Assembly (NCBI RefSeq): GCF_002741105.1
Contig: NZ_NIQU01000001.1
Coordinates: forward strand, 62,001 to 126,000
Direction: 5' to 3'
DNA length: 64,000 nucleotides
Source: Pseudomonas sediminis
GTDB lineage: Bacteria; Pseudomonadota; Gammaproteobacteria; Pseudomonadales; Pseudomonadaceae
Below are positions 1 to 9,334 of the stretch, in pieces. Positions within the stretch are counted from its first letter, which is position 1, and each line of letters starts with the position of its first letter. The notes under the pieces are model-generated. The model saw only the letters and a list, made by a program, of their open reading frames with translations, was not told the DNA's origin and made no database searches. The translations under genes were made by a program, and so were the position numbers.

Positions 1-464
1 CACTGGCCGGCGTGGAACTGCAGGAGCGCCTGGAGTCGCACGCCTATGTGCTCGGCGGTCGCAACTACGAGGCGCCCGGACAACTGGTCGGCGACTTCAT
101 CAAGGGCACGCCGTCCACCGCACTCGGCGAAGTGCAGCCGTCCTACAAGCCGGGCGTGAAACTGGGTGACCTGGCGCCCTCGCTGCCGGATTTCGCCATC
201 GAAGCCATCCGCGAGGCGCTACCGGCCTTCGGCAAGCAGATCAAGGGTTTCGATCTGGCCGACGCGGTACTCACCGGCATCGAAACGCGCACCTCCTCGC
301 CGGTGCGCATCACCCGTGGCGATGACCTGCAGAGCCTGAATCTCAAGGGTCTGTACCCAGCTGGTGAAGGCGCCGGTTATGCCGGTGGCATTCTTTCGGC
401 CGGGGTCGATGGCATCCGTGTGGCCGAGGCCGTGGCCAAGAGCATGCTTGGGTTGAATCGCTAA
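1..464 (+). CDS. FAD-dependent dehydrogenase, C-terminal part (COG2509-like), cut by window start
   Basis: The frame is open from the first bases to the TAA at 462-464, so only about the last 150 residues are present and the true start lies upstream. The segment LYPAGEGAGYAGG close to the end is the FAD-contacting glycine-rich motif typical of the large COG2509 flavoprotein family, and it is followed by the helix GVDGIRVAEAVAKSML that ends these proteins. The family consists of soluble NAD(P)/FAD-binding oxidoreductases with no firmly assigned substrate. The stop codon overlaps that of the convergent membrane-protein gene. The family call rests on the C-terminal motif only. Confidence 0.8.
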   Translation, partial: LAGVELQERLESHAYVLGGRNYEAPGQLVGDFIKGTPSTALGEVQPSYKPGVKLGDLAPSLPDFAIEAIREALPAFGKQIKGFDLADAVLTGIETRTSSPVRITRGDDLQSLNLKGLYPAGEGAGYAGGILSAGVDGIRVAEAVAKSMLGLNR

Positions 465-874
465 GCAGCGCTGCCCGGCCGGGCGTCATCGACTTGGCCG
501 GGTCTTCTAAGGCGAAGCAGCAGCACCAGCAGCGGCATCGCCAGCGCAAGCGTACCGACCCCAACCACCAGCAGGCCGCGATGCGGCATGCTGGCGAAGA
601 CATTGGCCCAGAATGCCGTCCAGAACAGCAGGCAGATGCCAAAACCTATCAGACCGCTACGTCGGCTACGGCAACTGAGCAGCCAGCCAGCATTGCCCAG
701 CGCAAGAGCGCCGAAGAGATACAACGAGTGGTTTAGCTGCAGGCCATAACTGATATCGCGGCGAACGCTGCCAAACATCTGTCGATAGGCCTCGAAAGCG
801 CTGTGGTAAAGCACAAACGCCAGCAGAATCTGCACGCCGGCCAGCAAAGCCGTGGCCAGCAGCCGCTGGATCAT
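461..874 (-). CDS. small membrane protein, unknown function
   Basis: A 137-residue protein made mostly of four hydrophobic segments (about residues 4-24, 53-71, 80-98 and 105-125), ending in a short charged tail. I do not recognise the family. The ATG at 874 overlaps the TGA of the upstream acetyltransferase gene as ATGA, which suggests translational coupling and decides the start. An in-frame ATG at 895 would add seven residues but lies further inside the upstream gene. The hydrophobic character makes a real inner-membrane protein likely, but function is open. Confidence 0.6.
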   Translation of the reverse strand: MIQRLLATALLAGVQILLAFVLYHSAFEAYRQMFGSVRRDISYGLQLNHSLYLFGALALGNAGWLLSCRSRRSGLIGFGICLLFWTAFWANVFASMPHRGLLVVGVGTLALAMPLLVLLLRLRRPGQVDDARPGSAA

Positions 875-1383
875 TGCCTGGACCGCAGGCAGCACAGCGT
901 CGAACGCCGCGAACCATTCGGACGACGCGCCGGGTCGGCATAGGTCAGCAGCTCACTGAAACCGGCCTTGCGCATCATCCCTGCCGATGCGGCATTCTCT
1001 TCGTGACGGTCGATATAGATATCACTGACGCCCAGCCGCCACAGCTCGATGACAGCCTCGCGCAGAAGGTGCGCGCCCAACCCTCGGCCGGCAAAGTCAC
1101 GATGCACCACCGCCTCACAGATATAGCCATGCAACTGCCCGGCACGCGCCGCAGGTTGATGATCCGCAAAATTCTGCGTCAGGCGATAGCTAACGAACCC
1201 CAGCAGTAACCCTTGCTCTTCGGCCAATACCGCCAGCGTCGCGTTCGTCGCAATAGCCTGCAGGTGTTGGCGAACTTCGACTTCAGGTAAATGATTCCAG
1301 GGATTGGGCCCGTGCTCGAGAATCAGCGCGCAGAGCGCTTCGATATCCTCGGCAACGGCCTGACGAATGACCAGCTCGCTCAT
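871..1383 (-). CDS. GNAT family N-acetyltransferase
   Basis: A 170-residue protein with the GNAT fold signature. The acetyl-CoA pyrophosphate-binding loop RDFAGRGLGA lies at about residues 95-104 and is followed by the helix LLREAVIELW. The closing element ENAASAGMMRKAGF near residues 129-142 is also typical. The start at 1383 is preceded by GGGGAG eight bases upstream; the frame is open further upstream, but without a better ribosome site. The protein probably acetylates an amine on a small molecule or protein; the substrate cannot be read from the sequence. It is likely co-transcribed with the overlapping downstream membrane protein. Confidence 0.85.
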   Translation of the reverse strand: MSELVIRQAVAEDIEALCALILEHGPNPWNHLPEVEVRQHLQAIATNATLAVLAEEQGLLLGFVSYRLTQNFADHQPAARAGQLHGYICEAVVHRDFAGRGLGAHLLREAVIELWRLGVSDIYIDRHEENAASAGMMRKAGFSELLTYADPARRPNGSRRSTLCCLRSRQ

Positions 1384-1454
1384 GTTCCCAACTCCCCTGA
1401 ACTTGATTTCAGGGCGCAGTCTAGAGCGGCTAATTGCTTGGCGACAGTGACAGC

Positions 1455-1473
1455 CAGGCACGAGAAGTGCCTG
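1455..1473 (-). terminator. hairpin after the phaG stop, possible weak terminator
   Basis: CAGGCAC and GTGCCTG form a 7-bp stem around a five-base loop, starting nine bases beyond the phaG stop. No U-tract follows on the minus strand, so this may be an mRNA 3'-end stabiliser or a Rho-assisted end rather than an intrinsic terminator. Confidence 0.35.
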
Positions 1474-1481
1474 ACAGTGAA

Positions 1482-1820
1482 TCAGTGATCATCGTCCCAC
1501 GGCTGACCACGGGTCTGCTCGGACAGCTCGACCTTCTGCTGCATAGCCGCCTTGGACAGGATGTGCGCACTGACCGGCGCAGTGAGGAACAGGAACAGCG
1601 TGATCAGCAGCTCATGCAGGCTGAGGCTGCCGGTGTGGTGAGCGAAGAACAGCATCGAGGCGATCAGCGTACCGCCGACCCCCAGCGTGGTGGCCTTGGT
1701 CGGACCATGCAGACGGGTAAAGAAATCCGGCAGGCGATACAGCCCGATAGCACCGACCAGGGCGAACAGGCTACCCAGGATCAGGCAGGCGCAAATCAAC
1801 AGTTCCAGCCAGAACGGCAT
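1482..1820 (-). CDS. phaG: Mrp-type cation/proton antiporter subunit G (operon 1)
   Basis: A 112-residue protein with three hydrophobic segments and the MnhG/PhaG hallmark ALVGAIGLYRLPDFFTRLHG followed by a Thr/Gly-rich helix. It is the last gene of the six-gene leftward operon that encodes a hetero-oligomeric antiporter exporting Na+ or K+ in exchange for protons. I chose the ATG at 1820 because GGGGG lies seven bases upstream. The ATG at 1826 is in frame but almost abuts that site. Subunit G is needed for complex assembly in studied Mrp systems. Confidence 0.9.
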   Translation of the reverse strand: MPFWLELLICACLILGSLFALVGAIGLYRLPDFFTRLHGPTKATTLGVGGTLIASMLFFAHHTGSLSLHELLITLFLFLTAPVSAHILSKAAMQQKVELSEQTRGQPWDDDH

Positions 1821-1832
1821 GGTCATTCCCCC

Positions 1833-2102
1833 TTAATCGATGATGTCGCCGTGCAGCAGGTGTTTACCCACTGCGACCGTACCGACGAAGCCCATCACTG
1901 CGATCAGCAGTGCGGCTTCGAAGAACAGATCCGACGCCAGCCAGATGCCGAACAGCACGATCAGCGCCAGCGCGTTGATATACAAGGTATCCAGGGCCAG
2001 AACGCGGTCGACCACGCTCGGCCCTTCGACCAGACGCGCGACATTGAGCAGCATGGCCAGCGTGAGGATGCCCATGCACAGAAAGACTACGTTCTCGAGC
2101 AT
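1833..2102 (-). CDS. phaF: Mrp-type cation/proton antiporter subunit F (operon 1)
   Basis: An 89-residue protein with three predicted transmembrane helices. The motif RLVEGPSVVDRVLALDTL (about residues 23-40) is the conserved MnhF/PhaF segment between helices one and two. The gene overlaps the end of phaE by 16 bases, with GGAG eight bases before the ATG. It belongs to the membrane-embedded small-subunit part of the antiporter. The length is normal for the family. Confidence 0.92.
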   Translation of the reverse strand: MLENVVFLCMGILTLAMLLNVARLVEGPSVVDRVLALDTLYINALALIVLFGIWLASDLFFEAALLIAVMGFVGTVAVGKHLLHGDIID

Positions 2103-2584
2103 TCGAAAATCTCCAGCAGCGGCTTTTCGTAGCGACTCTTGACCTCGGCGATCAGCTCGTCGCGATCCGGCACGTTGAGCCCGTGCAGCAGCAGTGTCTT
2201 GTGGTCGGAACTGAGACCGGCAGAGACGGTGCCAGGCGTCAGCGAGATGATGCAGGCCAGGGTCGACAGGACGAACTCGTCTTCTATCTCCACCGGCACC
2301 TCGACGAATGCCGGTTCAAGACGCGATTTCGGCCCTAGCACCAGCTTAACCACCTGCAGGTTGGCCACCACGATGTCGTAGAACACCTTGCCAATGAACA
2401 GCAGCAGGCCCAGGGGCTTGCGCACTTTCGGCACAGTCAGCAGGAAATCGCCGCACAGATGCACGATCGACCAACCCAGAAACAGCCCGAGCAGGATATG
2501 CCCCAGGTTGAGGGTATTGACCAGCAGTAGCCAGAGCACCGCCAGCACCAGCATCATCCGCGGGTGGGGGAAGAAACGCCTCAT
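2087..2584 (-). CDS. phaE: Mrp-type cation/proton antiporter subunit E (operon 1)
   Basis: A 165-residue protein. Two or three N-terminal hydrophobic segments carry the MnhE pattern, including FYDIVVANLQVVKLVL. A soluble C-terminal domain follows, with the conserved STLACIISLTPGTVSAGLS segment. Its ATG overlaps the phaD stop as ATGA, implying translational coupling. Subunit E is a conserved part of the Mrp complex and helps its assembly in studied systems. Nothing is missing compared with normal family length. Confidence 0.92.
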   Translation of the reverse strand: MRRFFPHPRMMLVLAVLWLLLVNTLNLGHILLGLFLGWSIVHLCGDFLLTVPKVRKPLGLLLFIGKVFYDIVVANLQVVKLVLGPKSRLEPAFVEVPVEIEDEFVLSTLACIISLTPGTVSAGLSSDHKTLLLHGLNVPDRDELIAEVKSRYEKPLLEIFECSRT

Positions 2585-4092
2585 GCCGCACCTCCAGCGA
2601 TGATCGACAGGTAGGGTTGCAGATCGAGCAATTGCGCGGCGGCAGCCTCCAGATACGCCATTATCGGGGCAGCAGCGATCAGCAGTAGCGGGCTGGCCAG
2701 CAACAGGCCCAGCGCAGCCAGCAGACTGATACGATCAGCCGGCTCGGCTTTCGACGGCGACGCATCCGCGCCATGGCCCAGCCAGAACAGGCTGGTACCG
2801 GCGCGGCTCAGCGCCACCAAGGTCAACAGACCGCCAATCAGAATCACCGGCCAAAGGCTCCAGGCCTGCCAGCCTGGCTCTGCCGCGCGCAGCAGCAGCA
2901 TCTTGCCGAGGAAACCAGAGAACGGCGGCAACCCGGCCACGGAGATGGAGGCGAAGAAGAACATGCAGCCCAGCACCAACGGCTGACGCAGCACACGCTC
3001 CTGCTGCAGATCGCCACCAGCGCTATCACGCTGGGCGACCACCAGCCCCGCCAACAAAAACAATGCCGCGCTGATCAGTGTGCTATGCACCATGTAATAA
3101 AGCGCAGCACTCAACGCCGCTACGTTGCCCATGGCGAAGCCAGCCATCAGCGTGCCCACCGAGACCACCACCAGATAAGCCAGCAGCGCCTGCAATTGTC
3201 GCGCGCCCAAAGCACCAATCACACCGAAGGCAATGGTCGGCAGCGCCATCCACCAGAGCAGCTCATGGCCTAGGTTGGCCAGCGGCCCAGCCTCTTCGCC
3301 GAACACCAGGGTGAACACGCGAACGATGGCGTAGAAGCCAACCTTGGTCATGATCGCGAACAACGCCGCCACTGAAGCGGGCGCCGCGGCATAGGCGCGT
3401 GGCAACCAGAAACACAACGGCAGCACGGCAGCCTTGAGGCCGAAGACGATCAGCAGCAGGTAGGCCGCGGCCTTGATCAACGGTGCATCGGCGACATCGG
3501 CGCTGGCTACGCGCGCTGCCAGGTCCGGCATGTTCAGGGTGCCGGTCAGGCCGTACAACAGGCTGACGCCGATCAGGAAGAACGACGAGCCCAGCAGGTT
3601 GAGCACCACGTAATGCACGCCAGCCTTGACCTGATTGGCACGGTTGCCATGCAGCAACAGTGCATAAGACGAGATCAGCAGAATCTCGAAGAACACGAAC
3701 AGGTTGAACAGGTCGGCGGTCAGGAACGCACCATTGATGCCCAGCAACTGGAACTGGAACAGCGCATGGAAGTTCGGCCCACGCTCATCATCGCCACGGC
3801 AGGCGTAGATCAGGGCGAAGCAGGCGAGCAGTGAGGTAAGCAACAGCAGCGCAGCGTTGAAGCGGTCGAGCAGCAGCATGATGCCGAACGGCGCGACCCA
3901 GTTACCCAAGGCATAAACCTGCAACTGCCCCGCACCGGCCAACAGCACCAGATACAGACACACCGGCAGCAGCGCCAGGCAGCCGATCAGGGAAACACCC
4001 CGCTTCACCTCACGCGACCAGCCGTGGCCGACCAGCAACAACGCGCCGAAAAACATCGGCAGCAGAATGGGGAGGATGATGGCGTGACTCAT
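2581..4092 (-). CDS. phaD: Mrp-type cation/proton antiporter subunit D (operon 1)
   Basis: A 503-residue polytopic protein with about 14 hydrophobic segments, homologous to the proton-pumping NuoL/M/N subunits of complex I. The key carboxylate lies in LFNLFVFFEILLISSYALLL (Glu near residue 136), and LKAAVLPLCFWLPRAYAAA carries the conserved channel lysine. The ATG overlaps the phaC stop by four bases. In Mrp antiporters subunit D and subunit A are the candidate ion-translocating channels. It resembles the second operon's MnhD in motif order but is clearly divergent in sequence. Confidence 0.95.
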   Translation of the reverse strand: MSHAIILPILLPMFFGALLLVGHGWSREVKRGVSLIGCLALLPVCLYLVLLAGAGQLQVYALGNWVAPFGIMLLLDRFNAALLLLTSLLACFALIYACRGDDERGPNFHALFQFQLLGINGAFLTADLFNLFVFFEILLISSYALLLHGNRANQVKAGVHYVVLNLLGSSFFLIGVSLLYGLTGTLNMPDLAARVASADVADAPLIKAAAYLLLIVFGLKAAVLPLCFWLPRAYAAAPASVAALFAIMTKVGFYAIVRVFTLVFGEEAGPLANLGHELLWWMALPTIAFGVIGALGARQLQALLAYLVVVSVGTLMAGFAMGNVAALSAALYYMVHSTLISAALFLLAGLVVAQRDSAGGDLQQERVLRQPLVLGCMFFFASISVAGLPPFSGFLGKMLLLRAAEPGWQAWSLWPVILIGGLLTLVALSRAGTSLFWLGHGADASPSKAEPADRISLLAALGLLLASPLLLIAAAPIMAYLEAAAAQLLDLQPYLSIIAGGAA

Positions 4093-4418
4093 GCGCGCGG
4101 CTCCTCGCCATCGACGTGATCGGTTTTCAACTCACCCATGCCACGCAGGGCAAGCACCACGACGAACGCAGTCATGGCGAAGCCAATGACGATGGCGGTC
4201 AGTACCAGCGCCTGCGGCAACGGGTCACCATACTCGGCGCTCTTGCCGATCACCGCCGGCACGCCCGTACCGAGCCGGCCCATGGCGAAGATGAACAGGT
4301 TGACTGCATAGGAGATCAGGGTCAGCCCCATCACAACCGGGAAAATGCGCGCCCGCAGCAGCAGGTAGACGCCGCTGGCAGCCAACACCCCGAGGGTAAT
4401 TGCGAATACTGCCTCCAT
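4089..4418 (-). CDS. phaC: Mrp-type cation/proton antiporter subunit C (operon 1)
   Basis: A 109-residue NuoK-like protein with three transmembrane helices. The motifs SYAVNLFIFAMGRL and DPLPQALVLTAIVIGFAMTA are diagnostic for MnhC/PhaC. The ATG at 4418 sits one base past the phaA stop (TGATATG) and is preceded by AAGGAGG. The frame stays open upstream to 4457 but only inside phaA. NuoK-like subunits carry buried carboxylates for proton movement. Confidence 0.93.
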   Translation of the reverse strand: MEAVFAITLGVLAASGVYLLLRARIFPVVMGLTLISYAVNLFIFAMGRLGTGVPAVIGKSAEYGDPLPQALVLTAIVIGFAMTAFVVVLALRGMGELKTDHVDGEEPRA

Positions 4419-4419
4419 A

Positions 4420-7212
4420 TCAGATGACCTCCTTGCACGACTCGTCCTGACTGACATGGCCGATATTGGAAAGGATCAGCAGGGTGGCGCCGACGACGGC
4501 CAGATACACCCCGAGATCGAAGAGGATCGCGGTCGCCAGTTCGATTTCGCCAATCAGCGGAATATGGAAATGGCCAAATGCCGAAGTCAGGAACGGCGAG
4601 CCGAAGAGCCAACTGCCCAGACCAGTCAGCCCGGCGATCAGCACGCCCCAGCCGGCGGTGGCGTGATAGCTGAATTTCAGGCGTTCCTGAGTCCAGGTCA
4701 CACCGTGGGAGATGTACTGCAGAATCAACGCCACCGAGGTGATCAGGCCGGCGATGAAGCCGCCGCCCGGCAGGTTATGCCCGCGCAGGAAGATGAACGC
4801 CGAAATCAGCAGCGCCATCGGCAGCATGGCCCGCGCCAGGTTGTCGAGGATCATCGGATGCGCATCGGTCGACCACGGACGACCGTTCTTGTCGTGGGTC
4901 GGATGCGGCAGGTGCAGGCCATGCAGCAGCGCGTAGATACCGATGGCAGCAATCGCCAGCACGGTGATCTCACCCAGGGTATCGAAGCCGCGGAAGTCCA
5001 CCAGGATTACGTTGACCACGTTGGTACCGCCGCCCCCGGAGACGCTGTTCTCGAGGAAGAACGAGGAAATGCTCTGGTAAGGGCGGGTCAGCACGGCGTA
5101 GGTCAGCATCGCCACCATGGTGCCGCTGCCCAGCGCCAGGACCAGATCACGCAAGCCACGCAGGCTGCTGGACTCGGCAGGTGTGCGGTCGGTCATGAAG
5201 TACAGGGTGAGCATCAGCAGGATGATGGTCACCACCTCCACCGACAACTGGGTCAACGCCAGATCCGGGGCGGAGAAGCGGGCGAAGGCCAGTGCCACCA
5301 TCAGACCAGCAGCGCTGAGGATCATCAGTGCCACGAGGCGGCGGCGGTGGAAAAACACGGTGAGCACCGCAGTCACCATCAGAATCAGCATGCCAATGGT
5401 TGTCAGCGGATCGATTGGCGTCATTGGCACGCTACCGGTCAACTGCTCGAGCGGCGACAGCGCGATCACCACCAGGGTCAGGGCACTGCCCAGCATCCAG
5501 GCCAGGTAGCGCTGCAGCGAACCGCTTTCCAGCAACGCGGTGATACGGACGGACAGACGCGTCATGTAGCGCACCACCTGGTCGAAGGCGTCCTTGGCAT
5601 CGAGGCTAGGCAGGCCTTCATACCAGCGGAACAGCGGCTTGCGACAGGTGTAGACGATGATCCCGCCGAACAGCGCGACGAAGCTCATCAGCAGCGGCAG
5701 ATTGAGGCCGTGCCAGACCGCCAGGCTGTACTCAGGCAGCGTGCCACCCAGGGTAGAGGACGCGGCGGCGGCCAGCAGCGGCGCGACCGTATAGGCCGGC
5801 ACGATACCCACCAGCAGGCAGAGGAACACCAGCACCTCGACCGGCACCTTCATATAGCGCGGCGGCTCGTGCGGCGGGTATTTGGGCAGGTCGATCGGCT
5901 CGCCGTTGAAGAACACGTCGTGAATGAAACGCAGCGAGTAGGCCACCGAGAACACCCCGGCCAGGGTCGCGGCTGCCGGAATCACCCAGTTGAAACCGCC
6001 CAGCAGGTGCTGGTGCAGGGTCTCGGTGAAGAACATTTCCTTGCTCAAAAAGCCATTGAGCAGCGGCACGCCAGCCATGGCCGAGGCCGCCACCATCGCC
6101 AGCACAGCCGTATGCGGCATGTACTTCCACAAACCGTTTATTCGCCGCATATCGCGGCTGCCGGTCTCGTGGTCAATGATGCCGGCGGCCATGAACAACG
6201 AGGCCTTGAAGGTCGCATGGTTGATGATGTGGAACACCGCCGCCACGGCGGCCAACTGGGTATCCAGGCCGAACAGCAGCGTGATCAGGCCCAGGTGACT
6301 GATGGTCGAATAGGCCAGCAGGCCTTTGAGGTCATGCTGGAACAGCGCCATGCACGCCCCCACCAGCAACGTGGCCAGACCGGTCAGGCTGACCATGTAG
6401 AACCACCACTCGGAGCCAGCCAGCGCCGGGTACAGGCGTGCCAGCAGGAACACCCCGGCCTTGACCATGGTCGCAGAGTGCAGATACGCCGATACCGGCG
6501 TAGGCGCCGCCATCGCATGCGGCAGCCAGAAGTGGAAAGGGAATTGCGCCGACTTGGTGAACACGCCCAGCAGTACCAGTACCAGCGCCAGCGGATACAG
6601 CTCATGCGCACGGATCGCGTAGCCGGCGGCCAGCACCTGAGACAGCTCGAAACTGCCGGCGATGTGGCCGATCAGCAGGATACCGGCGAGCAGCGCCAGA
6701 CCACCGCCACCGGTGATTGCCAGCGCCATGCGCGCGCCCTTGCGGGCATCGGAGCGCGAGCCCCAGAAACCGATCAGCAGGAACGACGACAGGCTGGTCA
6801 GCTCCCAGAACATCAGCATCAGCAGCAGGTTTTCCGACAGCACCACACCGAGCATGGCGCCCATGAATAGCAGTAGGAAGGCGAAGAAACGCCCCATGGG
6901 CTCGGTCTTGGCCAGGTAATAGCGCGCGTAGAGGATGACCAGCAGGCCGATGCCGAGAATCAGCAGGGCGAACAGAAAGCCCAGGCCATCGAGACGCAGG
7001 CTTAGGTTCAGGCCCAGGTGCGGCAGCCACTCCAGCTTGACCCGTAGCACCTCACCGGCGAACACCGCCGACTGATAATTGAACAGCAGTACCAGCGCCA
7101 CGATGGGCGCCAAAGCCGCCGCTGCAGCGCAGGCCGAGCGTCCGAGCCGGTCGGCCAGCACCGGTAGAAACAACCCAAGAAATGGCAAGGCGACAATCAG
7201 CGCAAGCGCCAT
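4420..7212 (-). CDS. phaA: Mrp-type cation/proton antiporter fused subunit A/B (operon 1)
   Basis: A 930-residue protein. The N-terminal two thirds are NuoL-like: [14 protein letters not shown] with Glu near residue 137, then [20 protein letters not shown], then [20 protein letters not shown]. The middle part is MrpA-specific and NuoJ-like. The C-terminal part, from about residue 770, is the MrpB domain ([20 protein letters not shown] and PGGGFIAGL). Fusion of A and B is the normal state in this six-gene subtype. The ATG at 7212 has AAGGGG upstream; a frame extension to 7275 lacks such a site. This is the promoter-proximal gene of the operon. Confidence 0.95.
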   Translation of the reverse strand: MALALIVALPFLGLFLPVLADRLGRSACAAAAALAPIVALVLLFNYQSAVFAGEVLRVKLEWLPHLGLNLSLRLDGLGFLFALLILGIGLLVILYARYYLAKTEPMGRFFAFLLLFMGAMLGVVLSENLLLMLMFWELTSLSSFLLIGFWGSRSDARKGARMALAITGGGGLALLAGILLIGHIAGSFELSQVLAAGYAIRAHELYPLALVLVLLGVFTKSAQFPFHFWLPHAMAAPTPVSAYLHSATMVKAGVFLLARLYPALAGSEWWFYMVSLTGLATLLVGACMALFQHDLKGLLAYSTISHLGLITLLFGLDTQLAAVAAVFHIINHATFKASLFMAAGIIDHETGSRDMRRINGLWKYMPHTAVLAMVAASAMAGVPLLNGFLSKEMFFTETLHQHLLGGFNWVIPAAATLAGVFSVAYSLRFIHDVFFNGEPIDLPKYPPHEPPRYMKVPVEVLVFLCLLVGIVPAYTVAPLLAAAASSTLGGTLPEYSLAVWHGLNLPLLMSFVALFGGIIVYTCRKPLFRWYEGLPSLDAKDAFDQVVRYMTRLSVRITALLESGSLQRYLAWMLGSALTLVVIALSPLEQLTGSVPMTPIDPLTTIGMLILMVTAVLTVFFHRRRLVALMILSAAGLMVALAFARFSAPDLALTQLSVEVVTIILLMLTLYFMTDRTPAESSSLRGLRDLVLALGSGTMVAMLTYAVLTRPYQSISSFFLENSVSGGGGTNVVNVILVDFRGFDTLGEITVLAIAAIGIYALLHGLHLPHPTHDKNGRPWSTDAHPMILDNLARAMLPMALLISAFIFLRGHNLPGGGFIAGLITSVALILQYISHGVTWTQERLKFSYHATAGWGVLIAGLTGLGSWLFGSPFLTSAFGHFHIPLIGEIELATAILFDLGVYLAVVGATLLILSNIGHVSQDESCKEVI

Positions 7213-7527
7213 CGGAAAACCCCTTAAACAGGCACGCCAGGTCAACTGACCCGACGCCGAGAATTGGAGTCGCAACTCCCTGACGGTGATAGTTCATGCG
7301 CCACAACGGCTCAGCTAAGTCGTTGTCGGCACAAGCATAACGGCCGATTATCCATAACTATCAACGCAACGTCATGCATTGAATTATCGTTAAACACACT
7401 TGGTAACATGCAGGCTGCTGCAACCGCAGATGGCAGCCGACCACCACTATAGCGAGGCCACAAAAAATTGCCGCGAGCGTTTTTGTCCGAGCCTGAAGAG
7501 CTGTCGCCAGAGATGACAGGCAACAAA
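7213..7527. other. non-coding gap upstream of phaA
   Basis: About 315 bases separate the phaA start from the terminator of the SlyB-like gene. The gap should hold the phaA-G promoter and leader, because both neighbours read leftward. It is AT-richer around 7320-7400. A short inverted repeat GGAGT/ACTCC lies at about 7265-7278 in the expected leader. I could not assign a convincing -35/-10 pair and see no gene here. Confidence 0.5.
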
Positions 7528-7557
7528 AAGCCGGAGCAACCAAAGTTGCTCCGGCTT
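7528..7557 (-). terminator. intrinsic terminator of the SlyB-like lipoprotein gene
   Basis: AAGCCGGAGCAAC and GTTGCTCCGGCTT form a perfect 13-bp stem around a four-base loop. Reading leftward it is followed by TTTTT. It lies 11 bases beyond the stop of the gene at 7569. Confidence 0.92.
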
Positions 7558-7568
7558 GCTTGTCACGA

Positions 7569-8030
7569 TCAGTGGGTGACGCGGCTGGTACCGTTGACCG
7601 TCATGATGCGCACACGCTCGCCGACACGGAACACCTGGTTCGGCTCGACTTCCTGAACGTAGGCGCGCATGGTGCCATCGTCCTCACGCACGGTGATCTC
7701 AACACCCTGAGTACGGGTTATGCCTTCTTCAGCGGCGGCGCCCAACAGACCGCCAGCGACGGCACCGACCACAGCCAGAACCGCGCTGCCGCGCCCACCA
7801 CCGAGGCCACTACCACCGATACCGCCAACCACAGCACCGGCACCAGCACCGATCGGCGTCTTGGTCCCTTCGATCTTGACCGGGCGCAGCGATTCGATGG
7901 TTCCCATGCGTACTGTTTGCACCGCTCGGGCCTCATCGCGGCTGTAGGTATCGCCAGTCAGGCTGGACTGACAGCCCCCGAGGGCCAACACCGCGGCCAG
8001 CGAGGTAATGAGCAGAGTGGGTTTACGCAT
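7569..8030 (-). CDS. glycine-zipper outer-membrane lipoprotein (SlyB/Pcp-like)
   Basis: A 153-residue lipoprotein precursor. The signal peptide ends in LALGGC, giving lipidated Cys20. A glycine-zipper membrane motif (GAGAGAVVGGIGGSGLGGG and VGAVAGGLLGAA) spans about residues 61-100, and a small C-terminal beta domain follows. The architecture matches SlyB/Pcp-type lipoproteins, which sit in the outer membrane and help its integrity. In E. coli and Salmonella slyB is controlled by PhoPQ; no such site was identified here. It lies between the phaA-G operon and the glycerate genes and has its own strong terminator. Confidence 0.85.
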   Translation of the reverse strand: MRKPTLLITSLAAVLALGGCQSSLTGDTYSRDEARAVQTVRMGTIESLRPVKIEGTKTPIGAGAGAVVGGIGGSGLGGGRGSAVLAVVGAVAGGLLGAAAEEGITRTQGVEITVREDDGTMRAYVQEVEPNQVFRVGERVRIMTVNGTSRVTH

Positions 8031-8144
8031 AGCAATTCCTCCAGAGGTATCTCAATCCATTAGACGCCGGGCGAGCGTAACTGTCACGACGGAGCCTGAA
8101 CAATAGTTATTTCAGACAGATCAGGTTCAGCGAGGTTCGCCCTA

Positions 8145-9278
8145 TCAGGATCGAGCGAGGCGCCAGAGACGGGCGATATCCGTGGTGCGCGCCTGCAACT
8201 CAGCCGCCGCACCGGCCATCGCCTGCTCCAGGGACAATGGCCCCGGCGCCAGGCTGAATGCAGCTTCGATACCAGCGTCGTACAGCGCCTGATAGTTGTC
8301 GCCCAGACTACCGGACAAGGCGATGACCGGTACCCCCGCCGCACGCGCCACGCGCGCTACCCCGACCGGGGTCTTGCCATGCAGGGTCTGGGCATCCATA
8401 CGCCCTTCCCCGGTAATCACCAGATCCGCGTTCTCTACTGCTGCAGCGAGACCGGACAGCTCGGCCACCAGCGCGATACCGGGGCGGAAGCTCGCCTTGA
8501 GGAAGGCGCGCGCAGCGAAACCGAGACCGCCCGCCGCACCCACACCAGGGAACTCGGCATGGTCCTCGCCCAGCGTCGCCGCTACGATACGGGCGAAGTG
8601 GCCGAGTGCCGTATCCAGCTCCGCGACATGCTCAGGCGTCGCCCCCTTCTGCGGACCGAACACCGCAGATGCGCCGCGTGGCCCGCACAAGGGATTGTCG
8701 ACATCAGCAGCGACCTCGATCTGCACCTTGAGCAGACGCGCGTCGAGCCCACTCAAATCAAGCTGGTCGAGACCAGCCAAAGCCGCGCCGCCCGGCGCCA
8801 GCTCGCGCCCATGGACATCGAGAAAGCGCATCCCTAGCGCCTGTAACAGGCCAGCACCGGCGTCATTGGTGGCACTGCCGCCCAGCCCCAGGATGATGCG
8901 CGTAGCACCGGCATCCAGCGCCTCGCGGATCAGCTCGCCAGTGCCGAAGCTGCAGGCCAGACGAGCATCGCGTTGTTCACGCCGCACCCAGTGCAAGCCA
9001 CTGGCAGCAGCCATCTCGATGACCGCCGTGCCCTGCCCCAGCCAACCCCAATGCGCCTTGACCGGCTCACCCTGCGGGCCACGCACCTCACACTCGCGGC
9101 GCTCGCCGCCGACGGCAGCGAGCAGCGCATCGACCGTGCCTTCGCCGCCATCGGCCATTGGCCTCAGCAAACATTCGGCCTCGGGAAAAACCTGCTGCCA
9201 ACCGCGGGCGATGGCGGCGGCAACGTCGGGCGCGCTGAGGCTCTCCTTGAAGGAATCAGGAGCAATGACGATTTTCAT
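8145..9278 (-). CDS. glycerate 2-kinase (GarK/GlxK family)
   Basis: A 377-residue protein of the type-2 glycerate kinase family. It begins MKIVIAPDSFKESLSA, the family N-terminal signature, and contains GLGGSATNDAGAG (about residues 130-142), GVGAAGGLGFAA and LVITGEGRMDAQTLHGK. It phosphorylates D-glycerate to 2-phosphoglycerate, feeding lower glycolysis. It follows the GntP-family permease gene by 56 bases on the same strand, with a CdaR-type regulator further upstream, so the three probably form a uptake-and-use module for glycerate or a related sugar-acid product. GAGG lies nine bases before the ATG. Confidence 0.93.
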   Translation of the reverse strand: MKIVIAPDSFKESLSAPDVAAAIARGWQQVFPEAECLLRPMADGGEGTVDALLAAVGGERRECEVRGPQGEPVKAHWGWLGQGTAVIEMAAASGLHWVRREQRDARLACSFGTGELIREALDAGATRIILGLGGSATNDAGAGLLQALGMRFLDVHGRELAPGGAALAGLDQLDLSGLDARLLKVQIEVAADVDNPLCGPRGASAVFGPQKGATPEHVAELDTALGHFARIVAATLGEDHAEFPGVGAAGGLGFAARAFLKASFRPGIALVAELSGLAAAVENADLVITGEGRMDAQTLHGKTPVGVARVARAAGVPVIALSGSLGDNYQALYDAGIEAAFSLAPGPLSLEQAMAGAAAELQARTTDIARLWRLARS

Positions 9279-9298
9279 GATAGGTACCTCGAAAGGAG

Positions 9299-9324
9299 GC
9301 AGACGACCTTCTGGTCGCCTGCCG
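9299..9324 (-). other. hairpin between permease and glycerate kinase genes
   Basis: GGCAGACGACC and GGTCGCCTGCC pair over ten of eleven positions around a TTCT loop in the 56-base spacer. No U-tract follows, so I read it as an intra-operon processing or stability hairpin rather than a terminator. Confidence 0.4.
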
Positions 9325-9334
9325 GTATAGCGGA

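Noticed and set aside
4456..6870. Open frame of about 800 codons on the plus strand opposite phaA
   Set aside because: It is rich in Gln, His and Arg with no domain, as expected from the complement of a GC-rich hydrophobic gene, and phaA is certain.
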